A stretch of 64,000 nt of DNA from Diabrotica undecimpunctata (Eukaryota > Arthropoda > Insecta > Coleoptera > Chrysomelidae): contig NC_092810.1 in the NCBI RefSeq assembly GCF_040954645.1, forward strand, positions 71,484,660 through 71,548,659, written 5' to 3'. A program made the translations under genes and the position numbers. The notes beneath the pieces were generated by a model. The model did not search any database, was not told the origin of the DNA, and saw only the letters and a program-made list of their open reading frames with translations. Of this stretch, positions 24,621 through 37,802 are shown piece after piece; within the stretch, counting starts at the first letter, position 1; the number at the start of each line of letters is the position of its first letter.

Positions 24621-25589
24621 CAAGTGAAACACACGGTATTAAAGCCAAAAAAATTCATAAAAAAAATTATTTGTTTCATACAATAAAGTTATTGTGTTTA
24701 AAATCCGTATTTTGTTTTAATCTGATATCTTTGTGTTTTATTTCTTCTTAAACAGGTTTTACATTATACTACCATTGTAAAACAAATTCAAAATACTTCA
24801 TTAAAATTCGTATTATGAGACTATTTAAACAATTTTAACAATATATAGACTAGAGATAAAGTACTCAGATTTTATGGTTGTTTCTATGTTTCTTTAAATA
24901 TGCCAGGGTGCAAAAATCAATGTCATTTAATGTTACATTAAAATTAAGATATAAACAAATTAACTTAAAATCTGGTATCTTTCAATTGTTTGAATTGGTA
25001 TTAAAATAATACTAATCATTATAGCGTTCTCTACATTTAATCTACATTTTGGCCATACTATTTTGGTAGAATAGTTCACTAATAGCCTTATGAAATTTCC
25101 ATTTAAACCTCACAAGCTCTTTATTCATTGTAATAGTGTCCAGATACGATCATGTCAAATATTTGCCAAAAGACTTTAACTAACAATTTCCGAATCTTTG
25201 ATAAGATTTAATTCCCGGTAATTGCCTCATTTATTTGTCTGGAATAAGAGGTTTTATGTTTCCTCATGAAAAGGTTTAAGTATAAGCTTTCAACTATGTG
25301 TAACTACGAAATTTAGAGGATGAAGTTTAATGATATTCATAGTGTTCAAACAAGAAATTTAGAATAATCTACTTAGTTATTACGTAATAAATTCTCTTTG
25401 GAGCGATTATAATTTGGCAATTATTATTTTAATAAATTTGAAATTTGAATAAAAATATTAGCCAATCGCAGTGCAGTTCAATCGGATTTGGATTCAAAAT
25501 AAAAGCTTTTCTTTTTCTATTTATAAGGCATAGTCTGTATTGTATATTGTGTCGTTTTTATTTCTGCATTAAAACTGTTATTTGTATTA
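24621..25589. other. AT-rich intron sequence, nothing recognised
   Basis: No coding, RNA or structured repeat could be supported. A GGGTGCAAAAATCAATG run near 24906 looks a little like a Tc1 terminus but stands alone. Confidence 0.5.
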
Positions 25590-27865
25590 TTGGTTAGATG
25601 ATGATATTTCTAAGATTCCGTTATTCCTTACTCTTCGTCGTCACTCATTTCTGTCCATCGGGTCTTCTTCACCTAAACCTTTCTCTCTTCTGCCACACAG
25701 TCCTTCCATCTTCTCCTTGGTTTTCCTCTACCTATCCTTCCATCAACTTCTAACCGCTCTATAATTCATTCCACATAGTTTTTATTTCTATGTCTGACAT
25801 GACGAAATCATTTTAAACTTTGTTTTTGAATCTTTTTTAAGACTGTAGTCACCCCGGCTCTTTCCCTAATCAAGTCGTTCCTGATCCTGTCCCTTCTAGG
25901 CTTACTAAACATCCACCGTAACATTTTCATTTCAGCTACCTCCATCTTCTTTTCGTAAATCTTCTTTACAGCTCACATTTCACCACCGTACACCAACGCA
26001 GGCCTCACCACACACTTGTATATCTTTCCTTTTAACCTTTCTTCGATTTTTCGAAGCCTGTGTTCTGTGGGAAATTTCTCGATCTAGTGTCCCATTTTCC
26101 GTTATTTATAAGGTTTTTAAATTCTTCTACTCTTCCTAGTATTTCTCCAAGGAATTATTTGTCCCCAACCATTCCTCTACCTCCTAACCATATATACTCC
26201 GTTTTCGATCTGCTACTCGTAAGTCTCTTTAATAGCCCTTCTCTAAGCCTCCAAGTTCTCCTTCAACATATCTGATCTCCTCTACTTTGCCACGAAATGT
26301 AAATCCCTTCCTCTTCTAGAATCTTCCAAACCTCCAAAGTGTTTCATCAGGTCCTACTGCCTTTCATCCCATTTAACGACTCGACAACCTCATCTCTCAC
26401 TATCCCCGGTATTACGTTCTTATTTGAGATCCCTCATCCTCTATATCTCCTTTGTGCTCTTCATTTAGCAATTTTCTATAGTACTCATACCATCTTTGCA
26501 TTATTTCAACATTAGTTCCTAACACTCTTCTATCCGCACTCTTAATCTGCCGCACTTGGGTTAAGTCCTTTGATGATTCGTCCCTTACTTTAGCAATACT
26601 GTATAACCTTTTTATCCCCTCGGGTGTTTCTCACTCTTCATACAGCTGTGTAGACGATCTTTCCTTAGCAGTAGCTACAGTGCTCTTTTTAACCTTTGGT
26701 TGCGCTTCATCATTCTACCACCAAGTTTATTTATCTGTAAGAGGCCCTTTACTAGATGTTTTTTCTAGCACTTTCTCTCCCACCCTCACCACAACTTTAC
26801 TATTAGCTTCTCACCAGTCATTTACCGTATCTTTTTCTCAAGCTCTTTCAGCACTCTACTCGTAGACTTTTGCCAAATCTGGTGTCCTACTTGCCTTCCT
26901 TTTCGCCTCACCTTTATCTCCGTATCCATTATCAACGGTCGGTGTTGACTAGCTACACACTTATTTTTTATCAGTTTATAGTTAGTAACCTTATCTGACT
27001 TCTTCTACACAGCACAAAATCTATCTGACTTTCCCTTTGCCCCCTACTATAGGTAACATACTGGTCTTTGGTCTTCATAAAGAACGTATTAATGACAGCC
27101 AAATCCCGTGCCACTGCAAAGTCAATAACACTATTTCCCTCATTATTACTTATTCTCATCCCCAAACCTCCGTGAACTCTTTCTATTTCTGCTCTTACTC
27201 TACTAATATGGTCATTTCTTCTTCTTCTTCCTACTTTATAAATAGGCTTAATGCCTGTTTTACTTCGGTTTTTAGCCTCAATTGACATTGTCTGACCATC
27301 TTTTCCTCGGTCGTCTCAATGATCTTCTTCCATTTGGCAATTTGTCTCTTACTATTCGTACTATTCTATTTTCTGTCATTCTTTCGATGTGTTGATTAGT
27401 GTACGTCAGTATCGGTCTTATTGTTGATTTATTATTATTTATATCATTTATGTCATTTAAATCACCTCCAATAAAACACTTTTCGTCTACAGGAATCTCG
27501 AGCATCTCGCAATCAAGCGTACTTAAAAAAATCTTTCTTTTCCTGTATTACCTGTATTCAGTTGGAAACTCATTATTCTATCACTTCTCCTGGTTACCCT
27601 TATAAGATATTCCTTCTACTCGTTGTTCAAAATAATACCTACTCCATTTCTGCCGTGACTGTTTAAACTGCTATATATTAACTTGCATTTATCTCCAAGA
27701 TCTCTAGATGTGTTACCTTTGCAACGAGTTTCCTGCACACAAAGTACACCAATCCTCCTTTGCATCAAATCGACGAGCTCTCTTCCTTTACCTGTGGTGT
27801 TTCCGACTTTGAGAGTTGCAATTCTCAGGACTGGCTTCTTTAGCCCCTTCCATCCTCTAAAAATT
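25590..27865 (-). mobile_element. LINE with endonuclease, internally deleted
   Basis: Minus-strand translation from 27860 gives a well-preserved endonuclease start: IATLKVGNTTGKGRELVDLM, then VLCVQETRCKGN, then RNGVGIIL. GGDLND follows at about 27445-27465, a nested insertion, then VHGGLGMRISNNEGNSVIDF and QIDFVLCRR (27190-27010). Downstream the linker (TPEGIKRLYSIAKVRDESSK near 26590) and a VGPDE block near 26360 are visible, but the RT catalytic core is missing before a degraded C-terminus near 25650. The endonuclease style (VHGG...NEDG) marks a lineage distinct from the RTE copy at 50257-53460. Confidence 0.8.
27213..27435 (-). mobile_element. 3' end of another LINE nested in the endonuclease
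   Basis: Minus-strand translation gives a C-terminal LINE signature (RIVRIVRDKLPNGRRSLRRP, then RKRWSDN) and a (GAA)n tail at 27213-27229. It splits the host endonuclease between GGDLND and HISRVRAEIERVHGG. An AAATGAC(C)ATA-like duplication flanks it on both sides, as expected for target-primed insertion. It is a severely 5'-truncated insertion. Confidence 0.8.
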
Positions 27866-28639
27866 ATTAATTTTCCTTTGTATTGGATTATTATTAAAAA
27901 CTAGATAGCTAGTGTTCCAGTGTGCAACATAAGAAGTACAAAACTTAATGGTGCTAACATCACAAAGGTAGATTGCTAGAAGGAAGTCTATTGGTATTTT
28001 TAATGAATGAACACAGGTCGCAAAATTTAAATTCGTAAGTCGAGATACGTTTTTCTGTGAGTTTAAGGATTAAGTGAAGAATAACTAGTAGTTTAACTAA
28101 TTTTATTCAAACACTCAAATACAAAAATAACAACTAACTCACTATAAAAAATTATGTCCCATTAATTTTTTCCTACATCATTTTACAAGATAAATACTTC
28201 GTTCGTTGCATGAAAAACTAAACTTCAAACGTTGAATCCCCGCCTTAAATAATTAGATCGCAGTTTCTAGATTTTACATGTCTATTACAATGAAAGTAGA
28301 GTCAGCACTTTCAACCGGAAATTACAGGAAGATATTGCGAATAAACCATTAATAGAACGCCAGGTAAAATTTTCGAGATATATTATAGGAGCATAATTAA
28401 AGTCACATAACACTATATAAGAATGCTTAAAAATAAAGAGCATGTTTCATTTGACTAGGTATTTAAAAATTTAACACAAAGAATATCTTTGAAATTTATG
28501 GAACAAATTTGTGGAATGTTGTAACAGATTAGATTTCATTCAAAACGGAAATCAATAGAAGGGATTTGTTACAAAAAAACTAGTGTCGTTCTAAAACTTG
28601 TACTTTTTTTTTATTATGGAAAACCGTCAGTTATAATTT
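27866..28639. other. AT-rich intron sequence, nothing recognised
   Basis: No coding or structured element was supported here. Confidence 0.5.
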
Positions 28640-28930
28640 GATTCCTTAGGTCAATAACATTTGTGACGTGAGTGGAATATACTTAGAAAACCCCAAATGC
28701 AAAAATCTAGAGAATTTAAATCCCGCGATTGAGCAGGCCAATGTTCCGTACCTTCTCTACCTATCCAATGATTTTTATATAAGTACTACATACATTATTG
28801 CTAAAATGGACTTGTGCATCATTATTCATGAACCATAAGTGTTGTCTTAGCTGTAGAGGAGTTTCTTCAAAAATAATAATTAACTCTTCTTATAGAAAAT
28901 GAAGGTAAAATTTATTAATCAATAATTACC
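28640..28930 (-). mobile_element. Mariner-related transposase C-terminal fragment
   Basis: Minus-strand translation gives ETPLQLRQHLWFMNNDAQVH, then, one frame over, HWIGREGTEHWPAQSRDLNS followed by LDFCIWGFL. The family form is FMHDGAPPHF, then NRWIGRGG, then WPPRSPDLxPLDFFLWG, a signature of a mariner-related transposase group common in insects. It spans the second catalytic aspartate (here NNDA) and the third acidic position. One frameshift and one stop make it dead. The same family is seen at 37803-38805 and 41713-42310. Confidence 0.82.
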
Positions 28931-31439
28931 ACAAGCCATACATTTACTAAAAACTAATGCTGAAAATAAGCTTCAAGAATTCCATTCCATATAATATTCA
29001 AATGTACATTATTCAAATGGACTAAAAACCGACATTTTAAACTCTGTATTTCAGAAACAACTAATTTATGAGTCTTGCAGCACTGAAAACTTAGGGCCTA
29101 GATAGGACCAAAGGTACCTATCTGCAAAGTTTTAGCCAATTTAACTGAAAACGTTTTTACATATCGAAAGTGCCGGGGATCTTTGTGCATGGAATTGAAT
29201 GTCCGTCATGTGGATCTGTTGGAGATTTAGTTTTGTGTTTTATGCTTCTAGTTTGTGCCTTTTGTTGTAATTGTTTTTTAGTATTAACTGTATTATCTAA
29301 AATGTTGTATAATAAATAGTTTATTTTTACTAGAATCTATTTTTAATTCAAGATATTGACTTCCAGTTGGGTACCAGTCTATGCAGTTTGAGACTAATAA
29401 ATTTATTTATTTTCCATTGCCATCTTTTACAATTAGAAATTAATTTTTAGTCTATTCAAACGTGTGCATTTTCATACATTTACATTTGACGCAAAGAGCA
29501 TCATCTTTTTTATAAAAATATTAGAATTTGTTAAATGTTAGAATGATGAAACTTTAAAAGACAAAAAAGTTTTGAATAAAAATTCCCAATGCAGCCTTCG
29601 AAACGAACCACTTATAATTGCAATTTAAAAAAGGAAATTCACAGCAAACCACATCCGATTTGAAGATATTTAAATTACTTAAATCGGTGTTAGGGCTCTA
29701 TCTTTAAAGAGATCTGGCTCCCTTAGGAAGCATTTTTCGATAAAGACGTTTAGGTAAACTGGAGTTCCAGAATTTTTAGTTTTATTTTGTGAATAGTATT
29801 TTAGGACATCCTGTATATAATATATGATTTGAAAGTTATTTTGTCATTCGCGATGCTCTAAGATATTTGTGCAAATTTATGCGAGCGACGAATAAAAAAT
29901 GTATTTTATTGTTCATGTAGAACTTTCTCAACTATATTTTTAAAATAATTTTTTGCAATTAAAATATTTTCGGTTTCGTATTATTTTTTTATATTAATAG
30001 GAATACTTTGTTTTAGGAGTCGCGAGAACATATGACTAAAGTACCGCCTAGAGGGTCTGTTCAACCGCGGTAGGTGGGGCCGCGTGAAGAAGGGTCCTCT
30101 GGCTACGCCACTGGAGGATATATTCAAGCGGAAACCGAGGTCGAGGGTCAAGGATGATCCATGCTGAAATTTCGGAAATTTACCATCGACCAGAGTGTAA
30201 AGGAAGGCATGCAAATCGTACTGAAAAAAATTTACAAAGCAAATCGAAAAAGGTTCATACCATAATAATGTTTCTGTAATTGTCTGCCTCATTATAAAGT
30301 TTATAAGCAAAACAATTTGGTATGAAAATTGTCTTTTCATTTATTTCTAACGTGAATTTTACAATGCTAAAAAGTGCTAAATAAAATATATTTTTTTTAA
30401 CCAAAACAAATTTTCAATACAAAAAAATATTCAAGGGTAAAATTAAACTACTGGAAACTAAAAGAGATATTTACAAGTTGGAAAAGAATTACTACGACAT
30501 ATTATAAGTAACTATTACCGTAATTTTGTCAAAAACACTACATGTTAATACTATTAGCGGAAGTATATACCTAGCTGGGGTTACTAATCAATTCGAATAT
30601 AAGTTTTTATTTTAATCATTCAGACTTTTAACCTTTTTAATCTATCAGACGTCACATTATTTCACTTTTTCTCTTTGTTTCTAAAGAAAATTCATCTTGT
30701 TGGTTAGACGAGTCCCCTGGTATAATATGTTAAAAACGTGGTGGTCTAAAACGGCTTTATTTTTTCAATATTTTAGGTTGATAATGATATGATTATGATA
30801 TCTTCGCTATAAATTGTAGCTATTTGTAATTTTAAAACTCAAAAATTTTAGATAATCCATGTATATTTATAAATTCTTTACTTTTGTGTCATCTTACTTC
30901 TAAAAGAGTAATAATTGAAAATAATTTCCTATCGGTTAATAATTTCTGGTCAAAACCATCAGTGTTAATCCTTTAAAGTTAAAACATAATCCGCTTGTTA
31001 ATGTTATTTTTGTTTATAACTCCAGAAGCTGCAATTTCTCTATATGCCAGGAAAATAATAATAGCCATACACGATCAGGTTACTTTAGGATGAGATATTC
31101 GTATCCTTCGTAGAGGGTACAAGGACAGGAACGACTTCATTAAGGAGAAACTGCAACGAAATTCATATTAGGGCCCCACAGGCCTTAAGAAAGGAAAAGA
31201 CAAAGTTTTGAAACTTGGTGCATATATTCAAGGAAGAATCCTATAGGATTTTACATCAATAGCTTAAAGATCGCCACAGTTAGAGATACTCGGATTTAGG
31301 ACGTATAATCTTAAAACTTGGTATAGATTTCCTTTATGACATACATATACGGTTAAATCAAGTGTGAACTAAAAAGGTAGACTCTCTTTTATAGCGTGCT
31401 TTTCAGAAATTAGGATTAGATACTTTTAAGAGGATATAT
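28931..31439. other. AT-rich intron sequence with minor repeat traces
   Basis: No gene was recognised. A TACAGGATGTCC-like end (minus sense, near 29800-29815) and a relatively GC-rich patch at 30040-30140, which on the minus strand reads GTGGCGTAGCCAGAGG, resemble dispersed-repeat ends seen in arthropod genomes, but neither could be delimited. Confidence 0.4.
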
Positions 31440-33540
31440 TATTTAGACGAACTATTATAATGGCAATTATGTTTACTTCTCTGGCAGTGAGACCCAGAAC
31501 TATACAAGTGTTGCCATTCTGGTCTCACCAAGATTACAAAAGTCCGTCGTTGAATTTAAAGCTGTGGGCGATAGGATAGTTCTTCTTAAACTCGAAGGCA
31601 AATCGGTTAAACTCAATATCGTACTAGTTTATGCGCCAACCATTACCTACAGTAGACGACATAACAGTTGAGGAATTCTACGAAAAATTGGAAACAACAC
31701 TTACCAACATTTCAAATAAAGAGCTCATATTAATATGCGGTTAAGGCAAAAGTCGGCAACACTACACAGAATGACGACCTAAATAGTACTAGACCTAAAT
31801 AGTACTGGGCAAGTTTCGCATAGGTCAGAGAAACGAAAGAGGAGTCCGCTTAATCGAGTTTGCTATTACAAATAATTACTTTATAGATTATATTCAGGGG
31901 CGATATGTGGATCAGATCATACTGTCCTCGTAGCTAAAGTAAAGCTTAAACTTAAATCGCCCAACAAACAAAGAGAGACAAAGATAATACAACTAAGAAA
32001 GAATGACGATCTTCTCCTAGAAGTGAAAAAAGTATGCCCCCTATTGATAAGGGTACATCACAAGAAATATGGGAGACTATTAAATATTGTGTAACAATAC
32101 CTATTAATCGACCAAAGGTAAATAATCCAGTGAAACAAAAACACTGGATAACAGATAAAATCCTTAAAATAATTAAGAGTAGAAGAAATCTTTGTTAAAG
32201 TGGTGTTCATAGTGAAAGGGGAAACGCCGGTTTAAGAGACCTCAACAAAGAAATAAAACGAATATACAAGACTGATAAACAACAATACTATCACAATATA
32301 TACAAAGAAATTGAGAACCACGATCAAAACAATCAGCCAAGAGACCTATTTACAAAAATATGATACTTAACAAGAGCTTTTAACGCCAAAATTTGGGCCG
32401 TTGAAGATCACACAGGAAGCTTGAGAACCAACAGAGAAGATACAGCAGGACATGGAGATTATATTGCCGGGATCTACATAAAGATGAATAACGCCAAGAA
32501 CTTGTTTACCAAACACCTGATGAAATCGAAGAAAAACGTAACATACTAGAGAATGAAATAAGATCAGTAAACTTAAGTATAACAAAGCACCAGGTCCAGA
32601 TATGATAACAGCAGAAACGCTCAAAGCTACAGAATAAACCGGAATAAAATTGCTTCACTTGGTCTGTAACAAAATATGGCATTCCAAACGATAGCCTGAC
32701 GATTGGACAAAATCTACAATAACGACAATACATAAAAAAAGGCATCTTCCCTAAATGCGACAACTATAGAACCATCTCTCTTATCTCACATGCCAGCAAA
32801 CCAATGCTACAGATAATCAATGAGACTAAAAACTTTCCTACAAAGAGAAATAGCCCAAGAGCAAACTGGATTTACCGAAGGTAGAGGTACTCGAAAACAT
32901 CTTCTGAACAAGACAAATAATAGAAAAATCTAGGGAATTCAATATCCCACTATACATTTGTTTTATAGATTATCGCAAAGCATTCCACAGGCTCAAATGG
33001 CAACACTTATGGCAGATACTAAAAGAAGTAGGCGTACCACACAACAAGGTGTTAGACAAGGATGTATACTGTTTCCACAATTATTTAATATATATGAAAA
33101 GCATATTAGGGGAAGAGCGTTTGAAGGATGGGAAAGGGACATCTCAATAAATGGCCGAAAATTAAACAACTCACGTTTTTCACACGACACAGTCCTTCTT
33201 GTAAATGTAAACTGGTTAAAAATGAAAGTCAAATATTTGATCTGCAGTTAAACATACCAAAAACAAAAATCATGATAGTGGAAAGACTACATAACAATCA
33301 TCCACATATAACCACGATTGACCGGTGTGAGGTTGTGAGGTTTTATTTATATCTGGGTTCCTGGATGAAAAACACAAGGTCACTATAAAAAGAAACAAAA
33401 CGTTGATGTGATTTAGCAAAAGTCGCCGTAGGAACGATGGCCAAAATATGGAAGGACTCTTACATTTCACGAACTCTAAAAATGAGATCGATCAACTGCT
33501 TAAAATTTTCGAATGTTTAAAACACTCGTAACCAAATCAA
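31440..33540 (+). mobile_element. RTE-related LINE, endonuclease through RT, decayed
   Basis: The endonuclease is visible as GNYVYFSGSETQNY near 31463, AVGDRIVLLKLEGK near 31560 and NIVLVYAPT near 31617; the GDFN motif near 31740 is damaged. CGSDHTVLVAKVKL follows near 31910. RT begins with NKAPGPDMITAETL near 32583, then DNYRTISLISHASK near 32760. The frame 32958-33251 holds GVRQGCILFPQLFN and, at the catalytic site, RFSHDT in place of the family RFADDT, so the first catalytic aspartate is a histidine. The thumb (MAKIWKDSYIS) ends near 33500. Many stops are present; the C-terminal tail is absent. Confidence 0.85.
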
Positions 33541-33679
33541 TAAAAGCTTTCGTTATGTTCGGTAAAAGCTTTCATTACGTTCAAGAATTCCCTCGGGTTC
33601 TTCGGTAGTTCACCATAAAAAAAACTGCGAAAAATCCTCCGACCAGGAGATATCCAGCTATTAAGTTGTCAGAAAATTT

Positions 33680-34200
33680 CCATTCATCCTTCCAATGGCG
33701 CTACAGCCCAAATCGGGCCTTGGCCTCCTTCAACAGGCTTCTCCAACCATCTCTATTTACCGCTGTTCTTTTCCATGAACGCGTTCCCAGGCAGTTCCTG
33801 GCATCCTCATCGACTTCATCTTCCCATCTCTTTTTAGGTCTTCCAACAGGTCTTTTTCCCTGCATTCTTGCATTTAATAATTTTCTGGGGATTCTATTCT
33901 CATGCATGCGGACCACGTGCCCTGCCCATCGTAATCTCTGGAGTTTAGTATGTTGTGCTAGAGGTGGTTCGCTATATTGCTCGTATATTTCTCTATTGTA
34001 CCTAATTCGCCAGTTGTTGTTTTCACTTATTGGGCCCAGGATCCTACGTAATATTTTTCTTTCAAACACATCTAATGCATTGGCAGATTTCTGTGTCACC
34101 ACCCATGTTTCGCAACCATAACTTACTATGGGTCTGATTATTGTCAGAAATTTTACCCAATGTAAATCCCAGAGTGAATTTTTAAGATATAATTGTAAAA
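33680..34200 (-). mobile_element. LINE C-terminal end, tail-to-tail with the preceding LINE
   Basis: The minus-strand frame 34102-33701 is open for 133 codons and matches the end of RTE-type ORF2: ANALDVFERKILRRILGP, then LQRLRWAGHVVRMHENRI, then GKRPVGRPKKRWEDEVDEDA, ending KEAKARFGL. Upstream (34190-34105) it continues as IIRPIVSYGCETW. The 3' untranslated end (TGTAGCGCCATTGGAAGGAT, minus sense) closes near 33685. The + strand open frame over the same bases is a shadow. Confidence 0.9.
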
Positions 34201-34204
34201 GCCC

Positions 34205-35560
34205 TTCTTCTTTTTTTCTTCTTCTTCCTATTTAGAGTTCACCGTTTTCGTCCTCTATAGCACTCTATTTTCCAGGTCACCTTCTCTGAGGTGTATCTAT
34301 CATATCATTTCCTATGTATGTTTTCCATTTTTTAGCAGGTCTTTTTCCCTGTCTTTTTTCCGGCGGGTCTCTGTCCAATATTCTTTTCGGTCACCTTTGC
34401 TCTGGCATTTTTTGTGCATGACTGTATCACCTCAAAGCTCTGTTTTCTAACTTTTTTGTAATTAGTCCAGTTCAGCTGTTATTATTTTATTTCTTTTTTT
34501 CTTTGCTATCACCTGTCTCATAATGAATATATTATCTAGACACGATCTGGGTTTTTGGAATCCGGCTTGTTCTTCGCCATAATGGTCCATGTGTTGTTCT
34601 ATTCTTTCTTTTATTACTGAGGAAAAGATTAGTGCAATTAAAGACATTACACTGATCTCGTTATAGTTATTTGGTGACCTTTTGTCACCTTTTTTGAAAA
34701 TGAAGAATATATATGATAGATTCCACTCCTCTGGAATCTCTTTTCCTTCTTCGATTTTATTGAATTGTACTCGTATGAATGATACGATCCTTACTCCTTC
34801 ATATTTCAGCAATTAAATTTTTATGTTCCCTGGTCCTGGTGCTTTGTTGTTATTGGCTTATGTTATATCTTCCTCTCTGATTTTGGCTTCCTCTGTTATT
34901 GTTGTCACAAGATCTTGTGAGATATACTCCGGTCTATTATCCTGCACTAATGCAGTGTATTACTTTGTTCACTCCTTTAATGTAATTATTTGTATATTTT
35001 ACTTCGTTTATTACTTCTGATGTTTTTTGTTTTTTTTTTTTCATGTTTCCGTTAATCTGTTATACCCTATCGTAACTGTCCATGTCTCTGCACATTATCT
35101 ACTAGTTCGTAGCTCTGCACGTTCTTCTCGAGTCTTACCTTTGCTTCACTTGTTGTCTGAGGGTTACATATTCTTCTCGTTTTCTTGGGGTTATGTCGTT
35201 TAGCCATTCATAAAACGTATTTTTTTCTTTAAATCATCTCTTTTAGATCGTTAATATATTTCTCCAAATATTTATTCTTGTGTTGTTCAATATCTATCAC
35301 TTCGTTTGCCGCTTTGTTTATTATTTCCTTTAGGTGTTGTTGCATTTCTGTTGGGGTCCATTCTTCATTCATCTGTAGCATATTCTGTAGTTATAGTGTT
35401 TGAATACTAAATTGTTGTACAAGTTCTACTTTATGCCCCACATTTTCGATTTTTTGCATCTCCTCATCTCTCCGGATATTGTATTTTTGTCGTCTTCTCG
35501 TGTATATAAATTTCCCTAGTACTAATCGGTAGTAACCACTAAAAGCCATTCGAAACCACT
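34205..35560 (-). mobile_element. RTE-related LINE, linker and RT, internally deleted
   Basis: Minus-strand translation shows a linker (MNEEWTPTEMQQHLKEIINK near 35320-35375), then NNKAPGPGNIKI near 34830, then IPEEWNLSYIFFIFKKGDKR near 34690-34740 and EEQAGFQKPRSCLDNIF near 34530-34585. The protein breaks at about 34460 and jumps to a C-terminal trace (RPAGKKTGKK near 34340), so the FADD catalytic block is missing. The 3' end has a (GAA)n-type tail near 34207-34230. Confidence 0.8.
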
Positions 35561-37802
35561 AAAAAATCTTCCTGAGACTCTCCAGTAATAATAGTTGCTG
35601 CTGAAGTTATATGAAGTAAAAGAAAAATATCAATAAGCACAGTTTTGTATACACTTGGGTCGAAAATAGAAAAGAAAATTATGATTATTAATTCAACTGT
35701 TTTGCTCTCGGAACCTAAACGATATAATTTTTTAAACTATGTACTTTATTAATCTGGCGCTCTTATAGGGCATAAGGAATGCGAGACGAAGAAGAAATTG
35801 CTTTATTAATTTTTGTGTTCACACTTAATGTAGAAATTATAATAAAATGTTAAAATGAACCTAAACCTCAGAATAGTTGCCATTCTATATGGAGCGTCAA
35901 ATGAAGTAGTTATGAACCTGACAATAGATTTTGTTTTTTTTTTATTTTTCAATCTTCCTTTTTTATCATATTTTCTCTTTATAAAGTTTGATGCATATTA
36001 TATACCTGTCTAAAATTTTTATTTGTCTCCAACTATTATCTTCCTTTTGCACGTTATCTTAGTTATATATTTTTTTGTAATATATAATATCTCCTCTTCT
36101 CTTCTCCATGCTCTATATTACAATATAGTGGGTATAATAGTTTTAAGTGTAAAGTAAATACTTCTCTTCAATATTTTTCAGTTCCGACTATTAAAATATA
36201 AATACACTAAATTGATTTATTTTGAAAATATTAAACCAAAATAAATGAATATTTTTTAGTGCGATTTTGGATGCCTTTCTTTTACAAGAAGCTAAAACCA
36301 CCAAGGTCTATCGAGTTGCATTCATATCGGAAGCCTCAAAAATAATATTTTCTTACAGTTTTTTATATAATTGCAATAAGTAAATAATTCTAATCTGTTA
36401 CTGCTTTAACTGATTTTGATCTGTTTTTATAGATATATTAAATATTGAAGATTAACTGTTATTTTAACATTTTACATTACATTTTTGCCCTAAATTGTTT
36501 CTTAACTGTTAATAATTGATTTCGAGATAAAAATATGAGTTGCCTAATTTTTATAGAGTCAGTGATAATAAATTTTACATAGCTGGCTGGCTTAATTAAA
36601 AACTTTTTATATTCCTTCATCCAACTTATGGCATCTCATATATACAAATTTGGATCCAATATTCTAATCAAAAAGTAAAATTATAATTATTTTTTAATCA
36701 AATTTGAGACGTGGTAATCAACTTAATTATCATGATACAATTATACTAATGACCAACTTTCGAGAACAACAGATCTAATACACAAATTATTGCATGGGGA
36801 ACATAACTAGGAAAACCCAAGCGATGAAAATCACAAAAAAGGTTGTATGATGAACTTAAAAAGACTGCGGGGCTAAATGGGATAGAAAAGCACAAGATAG
36901 AAACAAGAGGGTAGTCGTAAAGGAGGAGTACACTTTTTCAAAAGTAAGAATGGCTTTAAAAATCCGACAATTGGCACGCTCACTTGATACGCAGCAAAAT
37001 TACCGGAAATATTTTAATGGGGCAAGTAAACGACCTTTAAACTAGGTATCAAAATCACGTATAGCAGCCGAGCACCGATGTGTCCCAACTCCTTCTCTCC
37101 GAGTACTTTCCCCGTCTACTTTCTGCGCCGTCGAGCAAAATTTCGAAAGTCATTCCTGGTCTTGACGAATTGTATGATTAATTCTGGATGCACGATAAAA
37201 CATGGTTGGAAGATGTAATTCAATTGAATTCAATCGTAGCGACGACACAAGAACATGTGAACCAAAAATAGCAATAGCTCAGGAAAACTCGCAAGCTTAG
37301 AAATTTCAAACACCTCAATTTAAAAAATTATCAAGATGAATAATGGTGTATAAAAAAATTATTTTTTTGTTCAATCCGCATATGTTCACCAAAGAAAAGG
37401 AAGCAGCTAGGGTAAATTACTGTCTTACAACTTAGATTGCTTCACACAGATACTTAACATGTACAATTTTCTGATGATCAAGAAGGCACTGCGTGATGAC
37501 AGTTTATAGTCTTCAGACGCTGCAATTGTTTTAAAAAGGTTCTGAAACTGTTTTCTTGTGAGATGTTTAAGTTAAGTATAATTTTATATGGTATTAAAAT
37601 GACAATTGATTGTAATGAGAATCACATGTTACATGTGTTTTGACGTTTCGATTTTCAATGCGGAAATGTTTTTCAAAAAATTCTAAAATACAAATTATTT
37701 CCACAGGTTGGGATCATTCATAATTTTTATTTCAGAATTTTTTAAAATGATTGCTGTGAATTGCAGAATGATTAAAATATTTACTATATTATGGCAGCTC
37801 TA
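35561..37802. other. AT-rich intron sequence, nothing recognised
   Basis: Over 2 kb without a supported gene, RNA or structured repeat. A moderately GC-rich patch at 37050-37190 has no recognisable coding content. Confidence 0.5.

Noticed and set aside
24900..24930. Isolated Tc1-like terminus (GGGTGCAAAAATCAATG)
   Set aside because: No matching inverted partner or transposase could be placed with it.
25582..27904. Several Ser/Leu-rich plus-strand frames
   Set aside because: They are antisense to the minus-strand LINE that shows endonuclease motifs in the other direction.
33666..34121. Plus-strand frame of 151 codons
   Set aside because: Antisense to a 133-codon frame with a clear LINE C-terminal signature.
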